Below are positions 1 through 8,948 of a stretch of DNA of 64,000 nucleotides, one piece after another. The DNA is from Endozoicomonas sp. GU-1 (GTDB lineage: Bacteria > Pseudomonadota > Gammaproteobacteria > Pseudomonadales > Endozoicomonadaceae): NCBI RefSeq assembly GCF_027366395.1, contig NZ_CP114771.1, positions 2,356,001-2,420,000 of the forward strand, read 5' to 3'. Within the stretch, counting starts at the first letter, position 1. Each line of letters opens with the position of its first letter. The position numbers and the translations under genes were made by a program. The notes under the pieces are model-generated. The model was not told the DNA's origin and did no database searches. It saw nothing but the letters and a program-made list of their open reading frames with translations.

Positions 1-275
1 CCTTGCTCACCTTGCACAAAGCCAGCCAGTTTATCGCTTTGCAGGTTGACGGCAACCCCGTAAAACCTGACTGTCAGACCGAACAATTTCGCGAACAACA
101 ACGCCTCCATGCTCTTACCGAGAATCTTAAAATCAAATTGACCAACCATATTTGCCGCAATGATTTTGAACTCAGAGTGAACAACTGGCTATCGACCACT
201 GCGCATGTTAATGATTTCGAGATCAAGAGAAAGGAATTTATCAAAGCACTGCTTGCGCTGCTGCATCCTGAGTAA
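1..275 (+). CDS. C-terminal end of an unidentified protein (partial at window edge)
   Basis: An open frame runs from the window edge to a TAA at 273-275, giving about 90 residues. The only candidate start inside is a TTG at base 3, so the gene most likely begins upstream of the window. The visible part is hydrophilic, has no membrane segment or Cys/His cluster, and ends in a leucine-rich helix-like stretch. I do not recognise a family. It converges on the symporter gene that ends at 396. Confidence 0.45.
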   Translation, partial: LLTLHKASQFIALQVDGNPVKPDCQTEQFREQQRLHALTENLKIKLTNHICRNDFELRVNNWLSTTAHVNDFEIKRKEFIKALLALLHPE

Positions 276-344
276 GGAACGCCATCTCTTTGTCGGCTCA
301 CGGTTTTGAGCCGCACTGCGTAATTATCGTCAACAACTGTCGAT

Positions 345-371
345 AAAAAAAGGCCACTGAAAAAGTGGCCT
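345..371 (-). terminator. Intrinsic terminator of the first symporter gene
   Basis: The arms at 352-358 (GGCCACT) and 364-370 (AGTGGCC) form a perfect 7-bp stem with a short loop. The A-run at 345-350 is a T-run on the minus strand. The hairpin lies 25 bases past the stop codon at 396, so it fits termination of that minus-strand gene. Confidence 0.8.
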
Positions 372-395
372 TCACTGATTTCATCCAAGTCAGAA

Positions 396-1868
396 TTAAA
401 CGTCTGGTGCTGCAGTGCGTTTAACTTTTGCCTTATGAGAGTTTTCAACCGGACCTGAGCTGTGCTCGGTCCATACGTCTGCGTCCATGGTTTTATCAAG
501 GAATGGGAACTTGCGACGATTGAATACCGGTGTTACACCGGATGCCACCTGATCATCAAAGTCCTTCAGAACCTGAACAACAATACCAGAAAGCATCAGA
601 ATAGCCGTCAGGTTAATCAGTGCCATGATCCCCATGGAGGCATCTGCAAAAGCCCACACGGTTGGCAAGCTGCTGCTTGCCCCCCAGATCACCATACCCA
701 GTACGGCAATACGATAAACGTTTACCAGCCAATTCTTGTCCATGATAAAGCGCAGGTTTGATTCACCATAGTAGTAATTGGCAATGATCGAACTGAAAGC
801 AAACAACAGAATAGCCCCAGCTACCATGTGCTTACCGACCGGTCCCACCTGGCTTTCCAGAGCCAGCTGCGTCAACTCGATACCTGTTACGCCAGAACCG
901 TCCATTACGCCGGACATCAGGATAATAGAAGCGGTCGCAGTACAGACAATGATCGTATCCATAAATACACCCAGCATCCCCATCATGCCCTGGTTGGCAG
1001 GATGATTCGAGTGTGCGGTTGCTGCTGCGTTAGGAGCACTACCCATGCCCGCTTCATTGGAGAACAAACCACGCTTGATGCCCTGCTGCATCGCCTGGGA
1101 CACCGCGTAACCCGCGCCACCACCGACAGCACTGTCAAGACCAAAAGCGCTCTTGATAATCAGGCTGAAGACCGCCGGCAGCTCTGTGATATTCATAAAT
1201 ACCACCACCAGGGCCACACCCAGATAGCCAAAGGCCATGATCGGGACGACCATCTCTGCCACTTTGGCAATGGAACGAATACCACCGAAGATGATCAGGG
1301 CGCTCACCATTGCCAGCCCCATACCAATAGCTTCCGTTGGAATTTCGTAGCCACTGAATGCTGCGGCAATGGAGTTAGACTGCACACTGTTAAAGGCAAA
1401 GCCAAACGCAATAATCAGGGAGATGGAGAAGATAATACCCAGCCAGCGCTGCCCAAGGGCTTTCTCAATGTAATAAGCCGGGCCGCCTCGATAAGTACCA
1501 TCACCGTTATTGGTCTTATAAAGCTGAGCAAGAATATTCTCGGCAAGACTGGTGGACATACCCAGAACCGCGATCAGCCACATCCAGAAAACAGCACCAG
1601 GCCCACCCATAGTAATGGCAACCGCGACACCCGCGATGTTGCCAGTACCTATCCGTGCAGCAAGACTGGTACAAAACGCCTGAAACGGAGAGACATGAGT
1701 AGAACAATCAGTCGCACGGCTGCCCAGCATGGTTTTCATTGCCAGAGTAAACCGGCGAATCTGAACAAAGCGGGTTTTTACCGTGAAAAGCAGACCTGCC
1801 CCCATAAGCAGGTACATAAGAATGCTGCCCCATAGCAGACCATTGATGGAGTCTATTAAGTTATTCAT
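396..1868 (-). CDS. Alanine/glycine:cation symporter (AGCS family), paralogue 1
   Basis: A 490-residue polytopic membrane protein of the AGCS (AlsT/DagA) family, which imports alanine or glycine with Na+ across the inner membrane. Family signatures are visible: the GTGNIAGVA segment, the GGPGAVFWMW helix and the FSNEAGMGSAPNAAATA segment. Length matches the family norm of about 450-500 residues. The ATG at 1868 is preceded by a GGGAA-type ribosome site. The next gene upstream on the same strand is a paralogue, but 524 bases separate them, so each probably has its own promoter. Substrate choice between alanine, glycine and glutamine cannot be read from the sequence. Confidence 0.93.
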   Translation of the reverse strand: MNNLIDSINGLLWGSILMYLLMGAGLLFTVKTRFVQIRRFTLAMKTMLGSRATDCSTHVSPFQAFCTSLAARIGTGNIAGVAVAITMGGPGAVFWMWLIAVLGMSTSLAENILAQLYKTNNGDGTYRGGPAYYIEKALGQRWLGIIFSISLIIAFGFAFNSVQSNSIAAAFSGYEIPTEAIGMGLAMVSALIIFGGIRSIAKVAEMVVPIMAFGYLGVALVVVFMNITELPAVFSLIIKSAFGLDSAVGGGAGYAVSQAMQQGIKRGLFSNEAGMGSAPNAAATAHSNHPANQGMMGMLGVFMDTIIVCTATASIILMSGVMDGSGVTGIELTQLALESQVGPVGKHMVAGAILLFAFSSIIANYYYGESNLRFIMDKNWLVNVYRIAVLGMVIWGASSSLPTVWAFADASMGIMALINLTAILMLSGIVVQVLKDFDDQVASGVTPVFNRRKFPFLDKTMDADVWTEHSSGPVENSHKAKVKRTAAPDV

Positions 1869-2392
1869 AAAATTCCCGGCGCATTGTGTATTCTCGATTT
1901 TTATTTCAAATTAAGATTTATAACATTAGGGAATAAACCTTGAGTGATAAGTATAAACACCCATCAAACAAACAATAGAAATCCTTTAAAAACTTCCTGG
2001 AACCCTTTAAAAACAACACATCCTATACCCAATTCAGGCCAAATAACAAACCACAGAAATACGCATAAAACGCTCACCAGCACGTACAAATAACAACTGA
2101 TGCAATTGAAAGCCTGAACAAAAATTTAGAATACCCTTACGGTAAAATAAAACATTTCTTAAACAATCAGGAAGCCCTACCATTTCAAAATAGCAAACTA
2201 CAAAACAGGCTTTTTCATCAGGAATCTAATAATGAACACACCAATTATCAATTAAATGACACTATTGACAATACTCTTTCATTGTTTAATTTCAGATAAC
2301 ACGAGGTAATGCAAAAGACTACCTTGTCAACAACATTCCTCAAATAAGCAATTCCTGATAAAGATCAACCAACATCAACGTTTCAACTTTTG
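1869..2392. other. AT-rich intergenic region between the two symporter genes
   Basis: There are 524 bases with no supported gene. The stretch is visibly richer in A and T than its flanks and has many short A- and T-runs. It must hold the promoter of the downstream symporter (start 1868). I could not choose a convincing -35/-10 pair, and I saw no strong hairpin or repeat. Confidence 0.5.
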
Positions 2393-3874
2393 CTAACAGG
2401 ACTTCGTCTCCTGAAAATTGGCATTACCAATGCGTTCAAGAGAGTCCTCAGACTCAGGTTTATAAACCCAGACATCCCTATCAATTGTTCGATCCAGAAA
2501 AGGAAAACGACCGCGGTTAAACTCAGGGGATCGGCCAGATCCTGACTGTAAATCGTAATCCCTCAATACCTGCATAACCGGGCCGCTGAGCAACAGGATG
2601 ATCACAAGATTAATCAGTGCCATCAGCCCCATGGCCAGGTCGGCAACCATCCATACCATCTCGAGGGATGCGATTGAACCAAGAAAGACCAGAAATACGA
2701 CAACAGATCGATAAACCTGCAATAACCGGGGACTGTTTCGAATAAACAGAAGGTTTGACTCACCGTAGTAATAATTGGCAATCACCGATGTAAAACCAAA
2801 AAAAATGACAGCAATGGAAATAAACCACTGCCCCCAGCCACCGACAATACCAGCGAGCGCAGCCTGAGTCAGCTGGATACCATTGACGGTACTGCCTGAC
2901 TCCAGCTGGCCGGACAGCAACACAATGGCTGCAGTCGCTGTACAGATCACAATGGTATCGACAAACACGCTGATCATCGACACAATGCCCTGAGCCGCCG
3001 GATGGTTTGGTTTGGGTGTCGCTGTCGCAGCAGCATTGGGACCACTGCCCATACCAGCTTCATTGGAAAACAGGCCTCGCTTGATTCCCTGCATCATGGC
3101 CTGTGCCACGGAATAACCAATAGCACCACCTGTGGCTGAATGCAGACCAAATGCACTGTCAAAAATCAACGTGATAACGGCAGGCATTTCCTTCAAATGA
3201 AAAGCGACAACACCAAAAGCAATCAGCAGATAGGCCAAGGCCATTACCGGAACCACTAACTCTGCAAAATGAACAATCGAGTGGATCCCTCTGAAAATAA
3301 TCACAGCGGTCACGCCGGCAATCACCAGGCCGACCAATACCGGACTGATCGCCATATGACCGGAAACCGCCTGGGATACCGAGTTAGCATGGACCGCATT
3401 GAAGACAAACCCGAAGGTCGTTAGCAATAGAACTGAAAACAGAATACCCAGCCAGCGCAGGCCAAGTGCCTTCTCTATATAGTAAGCAGGGCCACCACGA
3501 AAGGTTCCATCTTTATTGTTGGTTTTATAGAGCTGCGCCAGCGTGTTCTCTACAAAACTGGAGGCCATCCCCAGCAGGGCAACGATCCACATCCAGAACA
3601 CCGCACCGGGGCCACCGATAAAGATAGCTATGGCAACCCCGGCCAGGTTACCAGTACCTACGTGTGCAGCCAGGCTGGTACAAAGGGCCTGAAAAGAAGA
3701 TATTTCATTAGCCGATGTCTTTCGAGACCCCAGCATCAGCTTCCATGCGTGAAAAAAATAACGAAACTGGACAAAGCGGCTTCTGACAGTGAAGTAAACA
3801 CCAGCACTCAGCAGCAGATAGATCAGTAAATATTCCCAAATGAAGGTGGTAATTTCTAAAAAGATCGTACTCAT
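2393..3874 (-). CDS. Alanine/glycine:cation symporter (AGCS family), paralogue 2
   Basis: A 493-residue polytopic transporter clearly homologous to the gene at 396-1868. It has the same order of signatures: GTGNLAGVAIAIFIGGPGAVFWMW-type core, PAYYIEKALG, and FSNEAGMGSGPNAAATA. It probably imports small neutral amino acids with sodium. The ATG at 3874 follows a GGGGCT ribosome site. The two proteins have diverged over most of their length, so the pair is an old tandem duplication or two separate acquisitions rather than a recent copy. The N-terminal and C-terminal tails differ most, which may reflect different substrates or regulation. Confidence 0.93.
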   Translation of the reverse strand: MSTIFLEITTFIWEYLLIYLLLSAGVYFTVRSRFVQFRYFFHAWKLMLGSRKTSANEISSFQALCTSLAAHVGTGNLAGVAIAIFIGGPGAVFWMWIVALLGMASSFVENTLAQLYKTNNKDGTFRGGPAYYIEKALGLRWLGILFSVLLLTTFGFVFNAVHANSVSQAVSGHMAISPVLVGLVIAGVTAVIIFRGIHSIVHFAELVVPVMALAYLLIAFGVVAFHLKEMPAVITLIFDSAFGLHSATGGAIGYSVAQAMMQGIKRGLFSNEAGMGSGPNAAATATPKPNHPAAQGIVSMISVFVDTIVICTATAAIVLLSGQLESGSTVNGIQLTQAALAGIVGGWGQWFISIAVIFFGFTSVIANYYYGESNLLFIRNSPRLLQVYRSVVVFLVFLGSIASLEMVWMVADLAMGLMALINLVIILLLSGPVMQVLRDYDLQSGSGRSPEFNRGRFPFLDRTIDRDVWVYKPESEDSLERIGNANFQETKSC

Positions 3875-4056
3875 TTGAGCCCCAATGATTTTTCACACCA
3901 AACAAGAATAGCAGAGGATTTTTGACACAAAGGGGGATTTTGCAGGGTAAAAACTGCCCGAAAAGACAAAAAATAAACAATGCCTTTGTTTATCAATGGC
4001 CAGGGGGGCTGCCCGGGCAATAGCGGTCGAAGCAGAGCCTGAAGGTGAGCCAGCCA

Positions 4057-4086
4057 CTCAAAACGGTTAATAATTAACGGTTTGAG
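4057..4086. repeat. Imperfect palindrome upstream of the hemerythrin gene
   Basis: Bases 4057-4086 read as a near-perfect inverted repeat around the centre TTAATAATTAA, with one bulged base. The outer arms are CTCAAA and TTTGAG. A related reverse motif, AACCGTTA, occurs at about 4121. It lies about 60 bases before the ATG at 4148, where an operator could sit. No regulator can be named. Confidence 0.4.
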
Positions 4087-4147
4087 ACGAATGTAGTAAT
4101 AGCGTCCTAAAATATTAGAAACCGTTATGTTCAGGGAATGAACACAA

Positions 4148-4555
4148 ATGTCTCAGTTAATCCGGGAATTCAAAAGTGAACACGTGCAAATCAGTGACCT
4201 GCTTTTACAGGCACGTGAAGTGGGTGTTGACAACCAGCAAGGTCGAAATTTGATACTTTCCGCAAAAAAAATGCTGCTGGCCCACTTAAACAAAGAGGAT
4301 AAGTACCTGTATCCGGTATTGCGGGAAGCCGCTCAGAGCGATGACAGCCTGAAGTCTACCCTGACTGACTATGCGCTGGATATGGATAAGATTTCTGCCG
4401 ACGTGATGGTTTTTTTCGCCCTGTATGAAAATGGTGATAATACCAACGAAAACTTTCAACAGGACTGCAACAACATCATCAAGGCATTGAGCAAGCGAAT
4501 CACCAAGGAAGAAGCGATTCTCTACAAGACTTACGATAGAATCAAAGGTGTCTGA
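4148..4555 (+). CDS. Hemerythrin-like (HHE domain) protein
   Basis: A 135-residue cytoplasmic four-helix protein. H12, H46 in the HLNKEDKYLYP segment, E50 and the late KEEAILYKTYDR helix match the hemerythrin HHE layout. Such proteins bind a di-iron centre and act in oxygen, NO or iron handling. The second half lacks the usual paired histidines: no His is visible between about residue 60 and the end. Metal binding may therefore be incomplete or use carboxylates instead. It stands alone, convergent with uppP, and shares a bidirectional terminator with it. Confidence 0.75.
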   Translation: MSQLIREFKSEHVQISDLLLQAREVGVDNQQGRNLILSAKKMLLAHLNKEDKYLYPVLREAAQSDDSLKSTLTDYALDMDKISADVMVFFALYENGDNTNENFQQDCNNIIKALSKRITKEEAILYKTYDRIKGV

Positions 4556-4567
4556 AACCGGCAGTTA

Positions 4568-4596
4568 AATGATCGGCTGATTCTCAGCCGATCATT
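4568..4596. terminator. Bidirectional terminator between hemerythrin and uppP genes
   Basis: A perfect 13-bp inverted repeat (arms 4568-4580 and 4584-4596, loop TTC) sits between two convergent genes that end at 4555 and 4605. AT-rich flanks on both sides suit either direction. Confidence 0.8.
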
Positions 4597-4604
4597 ATTC
4601 CCTT

Positions 4605-5408
4605 CTAGAAGAATACAAACCCAAGCAGCACCACACCCAGAACCATCCGATAGATGACAAATGGCATAAGCCCGATACGGTTGATAAATGCCAGGAAGAA
4701 ATGCACACAGAGCCAGGCACTGACAGCCGACACCAGGGTTCCAAGGGACAGTGTCTGCCAGTCCACCGGCACCGTGCTTTCTGCCAGATCCAGCATCAAC
4801 AGGCTACCCGCCCCCAGAATCACGGGAATTGACAGCAGGAACGAGAACCGGGCAGCCGCATCACGGGTAAAGCCCATCATTAACGCGGTCGTCATGGTAA
4901 TACCAGAACGGGATGTGCCCGGGATCAGCGCCAGTGCCTGGGCAAGGCCAATCAGCATCGCCTGTCTGAAAGACATCTGTTCCAGGGGTTGAATACGTTT
5001 GCCTTGCAGATCTGCCCAGCCCAGCAGGGCACCAAAAATCAGGGTGGTACCGGCAATAACCGCAACGGTCCGCATCGCCTCATCCAGACCCATTTTTTTC
5101 AGGGCCAGACCAAATACCACGGCGGGTAATGTGGCAAAAATCAGATACCAGCCAAGACGGCTGTTAACGGTAGCGCCCTTCCCCACCAGAGAACCCAGCC
5201 AGTCACGGGCAATGGCAAAGAGGTCTTTCCAGAAATAGGCAATGACGGCAGCCAGCGTACCAATGTGCACAGCGACATCAAATGCCAGCCCCTGGTCTGT
5301 CCAGCCAAGCAGCTGGGCGGGCAAAATCAGGTGGCCCGAGCTGGAGATAGGAAGAAATTCGGTAATGCCCTGGATCAGCGCCAGGATAATGGTCTGTAGA
5401 GTGTCCAT
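4605..5408 (-). CDS. uppP: Undecaprenyl-diphosphatase UppP (BacA family)
   Basis: A 267-residue integral membrane protein that dephosphorylates undecaprenyl diphosphate, recycling the lipid carrier for peptidoglycan and other envelope glycans. The family signatures are clear: the N-terminal [13 protein letters not shown] motif and the second motif [17 protein letters not shown], which together hold the catalytic Glu, Ser, His and Arg. Length is typical. It starts 17 bases downstream of the tsaB stop, so tsaB and uppP are probably cotranscribed. Overproduction in this family gives bacitracin resistance. Confidence 0.96.
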   Translation of the reverse strand: MDTLQTIILALIQGITEFLPISSSGHLILPAQLLGWTDQGLAFDVAVHIGTLAAVIAYFWKDLFAIARDWLGSLVGKGATVNSRLGWYLIFATLPAVVFGLALKKMGLDEAMRTVAVIAGTTLIFGALLGWADLQGKRIQPLEQMSFRQAMLIGLAQALALIPGTSRSGITMTTALMMGFTRDAAARFSFLLSIPVILGAGSLLMLDLAESTVPVDWQTLSLGTLVSAVSAWLCVHFFLAFINRIGLMPFVIYRMVLGVVLLGFVFF

Positions 5409-5425
5409 AACGGTCCGTCCTTGTC

Positions 5426-6097
5426 TTAACGTTCTGATTTTTTCAGAGCTACCTTATCCCGAAGATAAACCGGCATGGCCTGCTCTGCAGGCAGCCCTTT
5501 ACCCCGTTTAAAGTCGGCAGCAGCCAGCAAGGCTATATCATGGGCCCTGGGCCAGGCTTCAATCTGACAATCAACCACGGTGGCCGACAATCGATGCCTG
5601 AATGCCCAGCCAGTGCCCATCCCGAACCAGTACCCATCCATAACCGGTACTACAACATTTTCTGGCAGGGTCACTATTTCCGCAGCAACCGGTACCATTA
5701 AGCCATCCGACTCGGAAAACGCCCCCCAGTAGACCTCATCCATTCTGGCATCAATGGCACTCAACACTTTTGTTGCCTTGTGCTCCCTGAGCCCCTGCTG
5801 AGCCAGAGCCGCCAGCGTCGAAACCGGAACCACCGGCAGATCAACCGCAAACGCCAACCCCTGAACCATGGCGGTTGCCACCCTGAGGCCGGTAAATGCC
5901 CCTGGCCCCCGGCCAAAGGCCAGGGCATCCAGCTGCTTAAGGCTTAAGCCGGCCTGAGCCAGAACGTCTTCAACCATTGGCAGCAAATCACGGCTGTGTC
6001 GGCGGGGAGTCAGCTCAAAGCGTTCAATCACTTCGCCATCAAGGTTAAGGGCAACAGAACAGGCTTCCGTTGCGGTATCAAGAGCAAGCAGTTTCAT
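5426..6097 (-). CDS. tsaB: tRNA threonylcarbamoyladenosine biosynthesis protein TsaB
   Basis: A 223-residue ASKHA-fold protein beginning [17 protein letters not shown], with the family segment [18 protein letters not shown]. TsaB is the non-catalytic partner of TsaD and TsaE in making t6A37 on ANN-decoding tRNAs, and it is normally essential. Length is close to the E. coli protein (231). It follows adk on the same strand after 186 bases that contain a terminator for adk. An adk-tsaB neighbourhood is common in pseudomonads and relatives. Confidence 0.93.
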   Translation of the reverse strand: MKLLALDTATEACSVALNLDGEVIERFELTPRRHSRDLLPMVEDVLAQAGLSLKQLDALAFGRGPGAFTGLRVATAMVQGLAFAVDLPVVPVSTLAALAQQGLREHKATKVLSAIDARMDEVYWGAFSESDGLMVPVAAEIVTLPENVVVPVMDGYWFGMGTGWAFRHRLSATVVDCQIEAWPRAHDIALLAAADFKRGKGLPAEQAMPVYLRDKVALKKSER

Positions 6098-6194
6098 GGG
6101 GAGTCTTTACTGTTTTGGTGAGCGTCAGCAACATGGCCAGGGGGCTATTTTGATAAGACCGGCAGTTCATTACAACCGTATTTTCAGCCATTAC

Positions 6195-6232
6195 AAAAAA
6201 GCCGGTGGCGCTTTCTCACACCCCCGACTTTT
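6195..6232 (-). terminator. Probable intrinsic terminator after adk
   Basis: Read on the minus strand, a G-rich arm at about 6219-6228 pairs imperfectly with the GCCGGTGG arm at 6201-6208. It is followed by six T residues (A-run at 6195-6200). It lies about 50 bases past the adk stop. Confidence 0.6.
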
Positions 6233-6283
6233 GTTTTGATCAACAGTCATTGCCCGCGTAACAACATCAGGCAACTATCTCAC

Positions 6284-6982
<699 letters not shown>

Positions 6983-7066
6983 TTATAGAGACATCGTCTG
7001 GCTTGGAATGTGACAAATTTATTGACGTATTCAATAAAAAGCGGACAAGCATATACAGCCGGAAGC

Positions 7067-7094
7067 CCGGTGACAAGTTTGGACTTATCACCGG
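7067..7094. other. Hairpin in the 3' region of the FabH-type gene
   Basis: Arms at 7067-7078 and 7083-7094 (CCGGTGACAAGT against ACTTATCACCGG) pair with one mismatch around the loop TTGG. It lies 29 bases past the stop of the ketoacyl synthase gene. No immediate T-run follows on the minus strand, so it may be a stabilising hairpin or a weak terminator. Confidence 0.5.
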
Positions 7095-7122
7095 AGTCTG
7101 GTACATGGTTTCAATATGAAAA

Positions 7123-8250
7123 TTACTGCTTTTCAACCACCACACTACCAATGGAGTAGCCTGCCCCGAAAGAGCAAATAACACCTTTATCCCCCGATGT
7201 CAGATCCAGCGAGTGTTTATGAAAGGCAATGATCGAACCGGCTGAACTGGTATTAGCGTACTCATTAAGAATCACCGGCGCTTCCCGGGGCTTCGGCTCA
7301 CGGCCCAGCAGCTTGCGCACCACCAGTTGGTTCATATTCAAGTTTGCCTGATGCAGCCATAAACGGCTCAAATCACCGGGGGTCAGTGCAAGAGACTCAA
7401 GGTGGTCAGAAATATGCTTCACCACCTGGGGGCAAACTTCTTTAAAGACTTTCCGGCCATTCTGGACAAACAGTTTGTCGGGCTTGCCGACACCGGTTTC
7501 ATCCGCACGATTCAGAAAGCCAAAGTTGTTACGGATATTATTGGAGAACTGAGTCCACAGGTGACAACCGAGTACCCGGTAGCCATCTTTCCGCCTGGCA
7601 ATGTCTTCACTCTCCAGCAATACGGCAGTACAGGCATCACCAAAAATAAAGTGACTGTCCCGGTCACGGAAGTTCAGATGACCTGAACAAATTTCCGGGT
7701 TCACCATCAATACCCGTTTTGCCGACCCGCTGCGAATAGCGTCGACGCCAGCCTGGATACCAAAGGTAGCCGAAGAACAGGCGACATTCATGTCATAACC
7801 ATAACCACCGCCACCGAGAAACTGCTGGATCTCAACGGCAATGGCCGGGTAAGGGCGCTGCATATTGGAACAGGCGACAATAATCATATCCACGCCGGAT
7901 GGCTCTACCCGGGCCTGGGCAAGCGCCCCTCTGGCAGCATGGAGTGCCATTTCGCACTGGACAGAGATGTCCTCATTGCCACGCTCGGGAATTCGTGGAA
8001 CCATTCTCTGCGGATCAAGAACGCCTTCCCGGTTAACCACGTAGCGGCTAACAATTCCGGAGGCTTTTTCAATAAACTCACTACTGCTTCGGGCCAGCGG
8101 TTCCAATTCACCGGCGGCTATGGCCTCTTTGTTGTTTTCATTCTGCTGGTCGACCCAGGCATTGAATGCATTGACCAGCTCATCATTACTGATGGCCCCC
8201 GGTGGGGTATATAACCCGGTACCACTGATCACGACTTCCGGCACAATCAC
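7123..8250 (-). CDS. Beta-ketoacyl-ACP synthase III family protein (FabH2/PA3286-like)
   Basis: A 375-residue thiolase-fold condensing enzyme. The catalytic triad is readable: C158 in NVACSSATF, H300 in WLHQAN and N333 in EYANTSSAG. It is about 50 residues longer than E. coli FabH (317). The N-terminal insert is rich in charged residues, as in the P. aeruginosa PA3286-type enzymes that condense medium-chain acyl-CoA with malonyl-ACP. It therefore probably feeds acyl-CoA into fatty acid synthesis; this is by family resemblance only. The start appears to be GTG at 8250, after a GGAG-like site. A second GTG two codons on is possible. The tautomerase gene lies 100 bases upstream on the same strand. 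Confidence 0.85.
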   Translation of the reverse strand: MIVPEVVISGTGLYTPPGAISNDELVNAFNAWVDQQNENNKEAIAAGELEPLARSSSEFIEKASGIVSRYVVNREGVLDPQRMVPRIPERGNEDISVQCEMALHAARGALAQARVEPSGVDMIIVACSNMQRPYPAIAVEIQQFLGGGGYGYDMNVACSSATFGIQAGVDAIRSGSAKRVLMVNPEICSGHLNFRDRDSHFIFGDACTAVLLESEDIARRKDGYRVLGCHLWTQFSNNIRNNFGFLNRADETGVGKPDKLFVQNGRKVFKEVCPQVVKHISDHLESLALTPGDLSRLWLHQANLNMNQLVVRKLLGREPKPREAPVILNEYANTSSAGSIIAFHKHSLDLTSGDKGVICSFGAGYSIGSVVVEKQ

Positions 8251-8352
8251 TCCATCACATGCTTATTGTCTTTTATTTTTCGCATCTTATAGCAGGGTAA
8301 TTACCAAGGGAACCAATAAGTAACCAACCTTATGAAATTATCGTTTCTGGCG

Positions 8353-8586
8353 TCAGGGCTTGCCGGTTCCCCGCTTTTGTCTTGATGCCTCCAGCTCCGG
8401 GCTATTACCCCCAAGACTCCAGTTTCCGGGCTCCTCCTCTTCAATGACCACCCAGACCGCCTGCTGAAAACGATCTTCACCACCTGCTGCAACCTCCACC
8501 AGCAGCTTAGAGATTCCATCCATCACTTCCTGCTTCTGGATTTCATTAAACAGCCCCTTGACCGTTTTCACAGAGACAAACGGCAT
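8353..8586 (-). CDS. 4-oxalocrotonate tautomerase family protein
   Basis: A 77-residue small tautomerase beginning MPFVSVKT, so Pro is exposed as residue 1 after Met removal. It also has the VWVVIEEEEPGNWSLGG segment typical of a cytoplasmic 4-OT subgroup. The ATG at 8586 has a strong GAGGTGAG ribosome site 5 bases upstream. A GTG six bases earlier would block the N-terminal Pro, so I reject it. The natural substrate is unknown. The ribosome site lies inside the end of the adjacent transporter remnant. Confidence 0.8.
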   Translation of the reverse strand: MPFVSVKTVKGLFNEIQKQEVMDGISKLLVEVAAGGEDRFQQAVWVVIEEEEPGNWSLGGNSPELEASRQKRGTGKP

Positions 8587-8597
8587 AAGCACTCACC

Positions 8598-8813
8598 TCA
8601 CAATAAATACCGACCCTCACAGATTAGCTCATTTTCACCACAGGCACTGAAAGCACCAAAGGTAATAAATGCGTGGTCATCCTCCATTCCCAGCTGACGC
8701 ACCTGGTACAGTAATAACAGAGCCTGAAGGCCGTAACCAAAGCGCCCCCATAACTTGATAAAAAAGATCAGGTAAAAAGGTTTGGGTAGATTAAGGATAT
8801 TAAATTGCGACAT
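8598..8813 (-). pseudogene. N-terminal remnant of a POT-family proton/oligopeptide transporter
   Basis: The 71-residue frame begins MSQFNILNLPKPFYLIFF and continues WGRFGYGLQALLLLYQVRQLG to TFGAFSA. This is the start of a POT (PTR2/DtpA-type) peptide symporter, normally about 450-500 residues. Homology then stops, and 14 unrelated residues lead to a stop directly before the tautomerase ribosome site. The remaining 90 per cent of the gene is absent. The RFGYYG motif has also lost one residue. I infer a large internal deletion joining the start of the transporter gene to the tautomerase leader. Confidence 0.75.
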
Positions 8814-8948
8814 AACAGCTCCGGACCAGGTTCAGGAAGCACACTTCGCCAAATGTACCGATGGGACAGGCTGAAAAAGGAATAGAGGAACTATTTGATA
8901 GTTATTCAATCCAACAATAGTCAATAAACATAAATTAATAATCACCTT

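Noticed and set aside
828-1835. Long plus-strand open frame (335 residues) opposite the first symporter gene
   Set aside because: It is antisense to a clear AGCS gene, has a composition rich in His, Thr and Arg, and shows no family signature.
4061-4085. Fur or other named operator at the palindrome before the hemerythrin gene
   Set aside because: The sequence does not match the Fur consensus, so I report only an unnamed imperfect palindrome.
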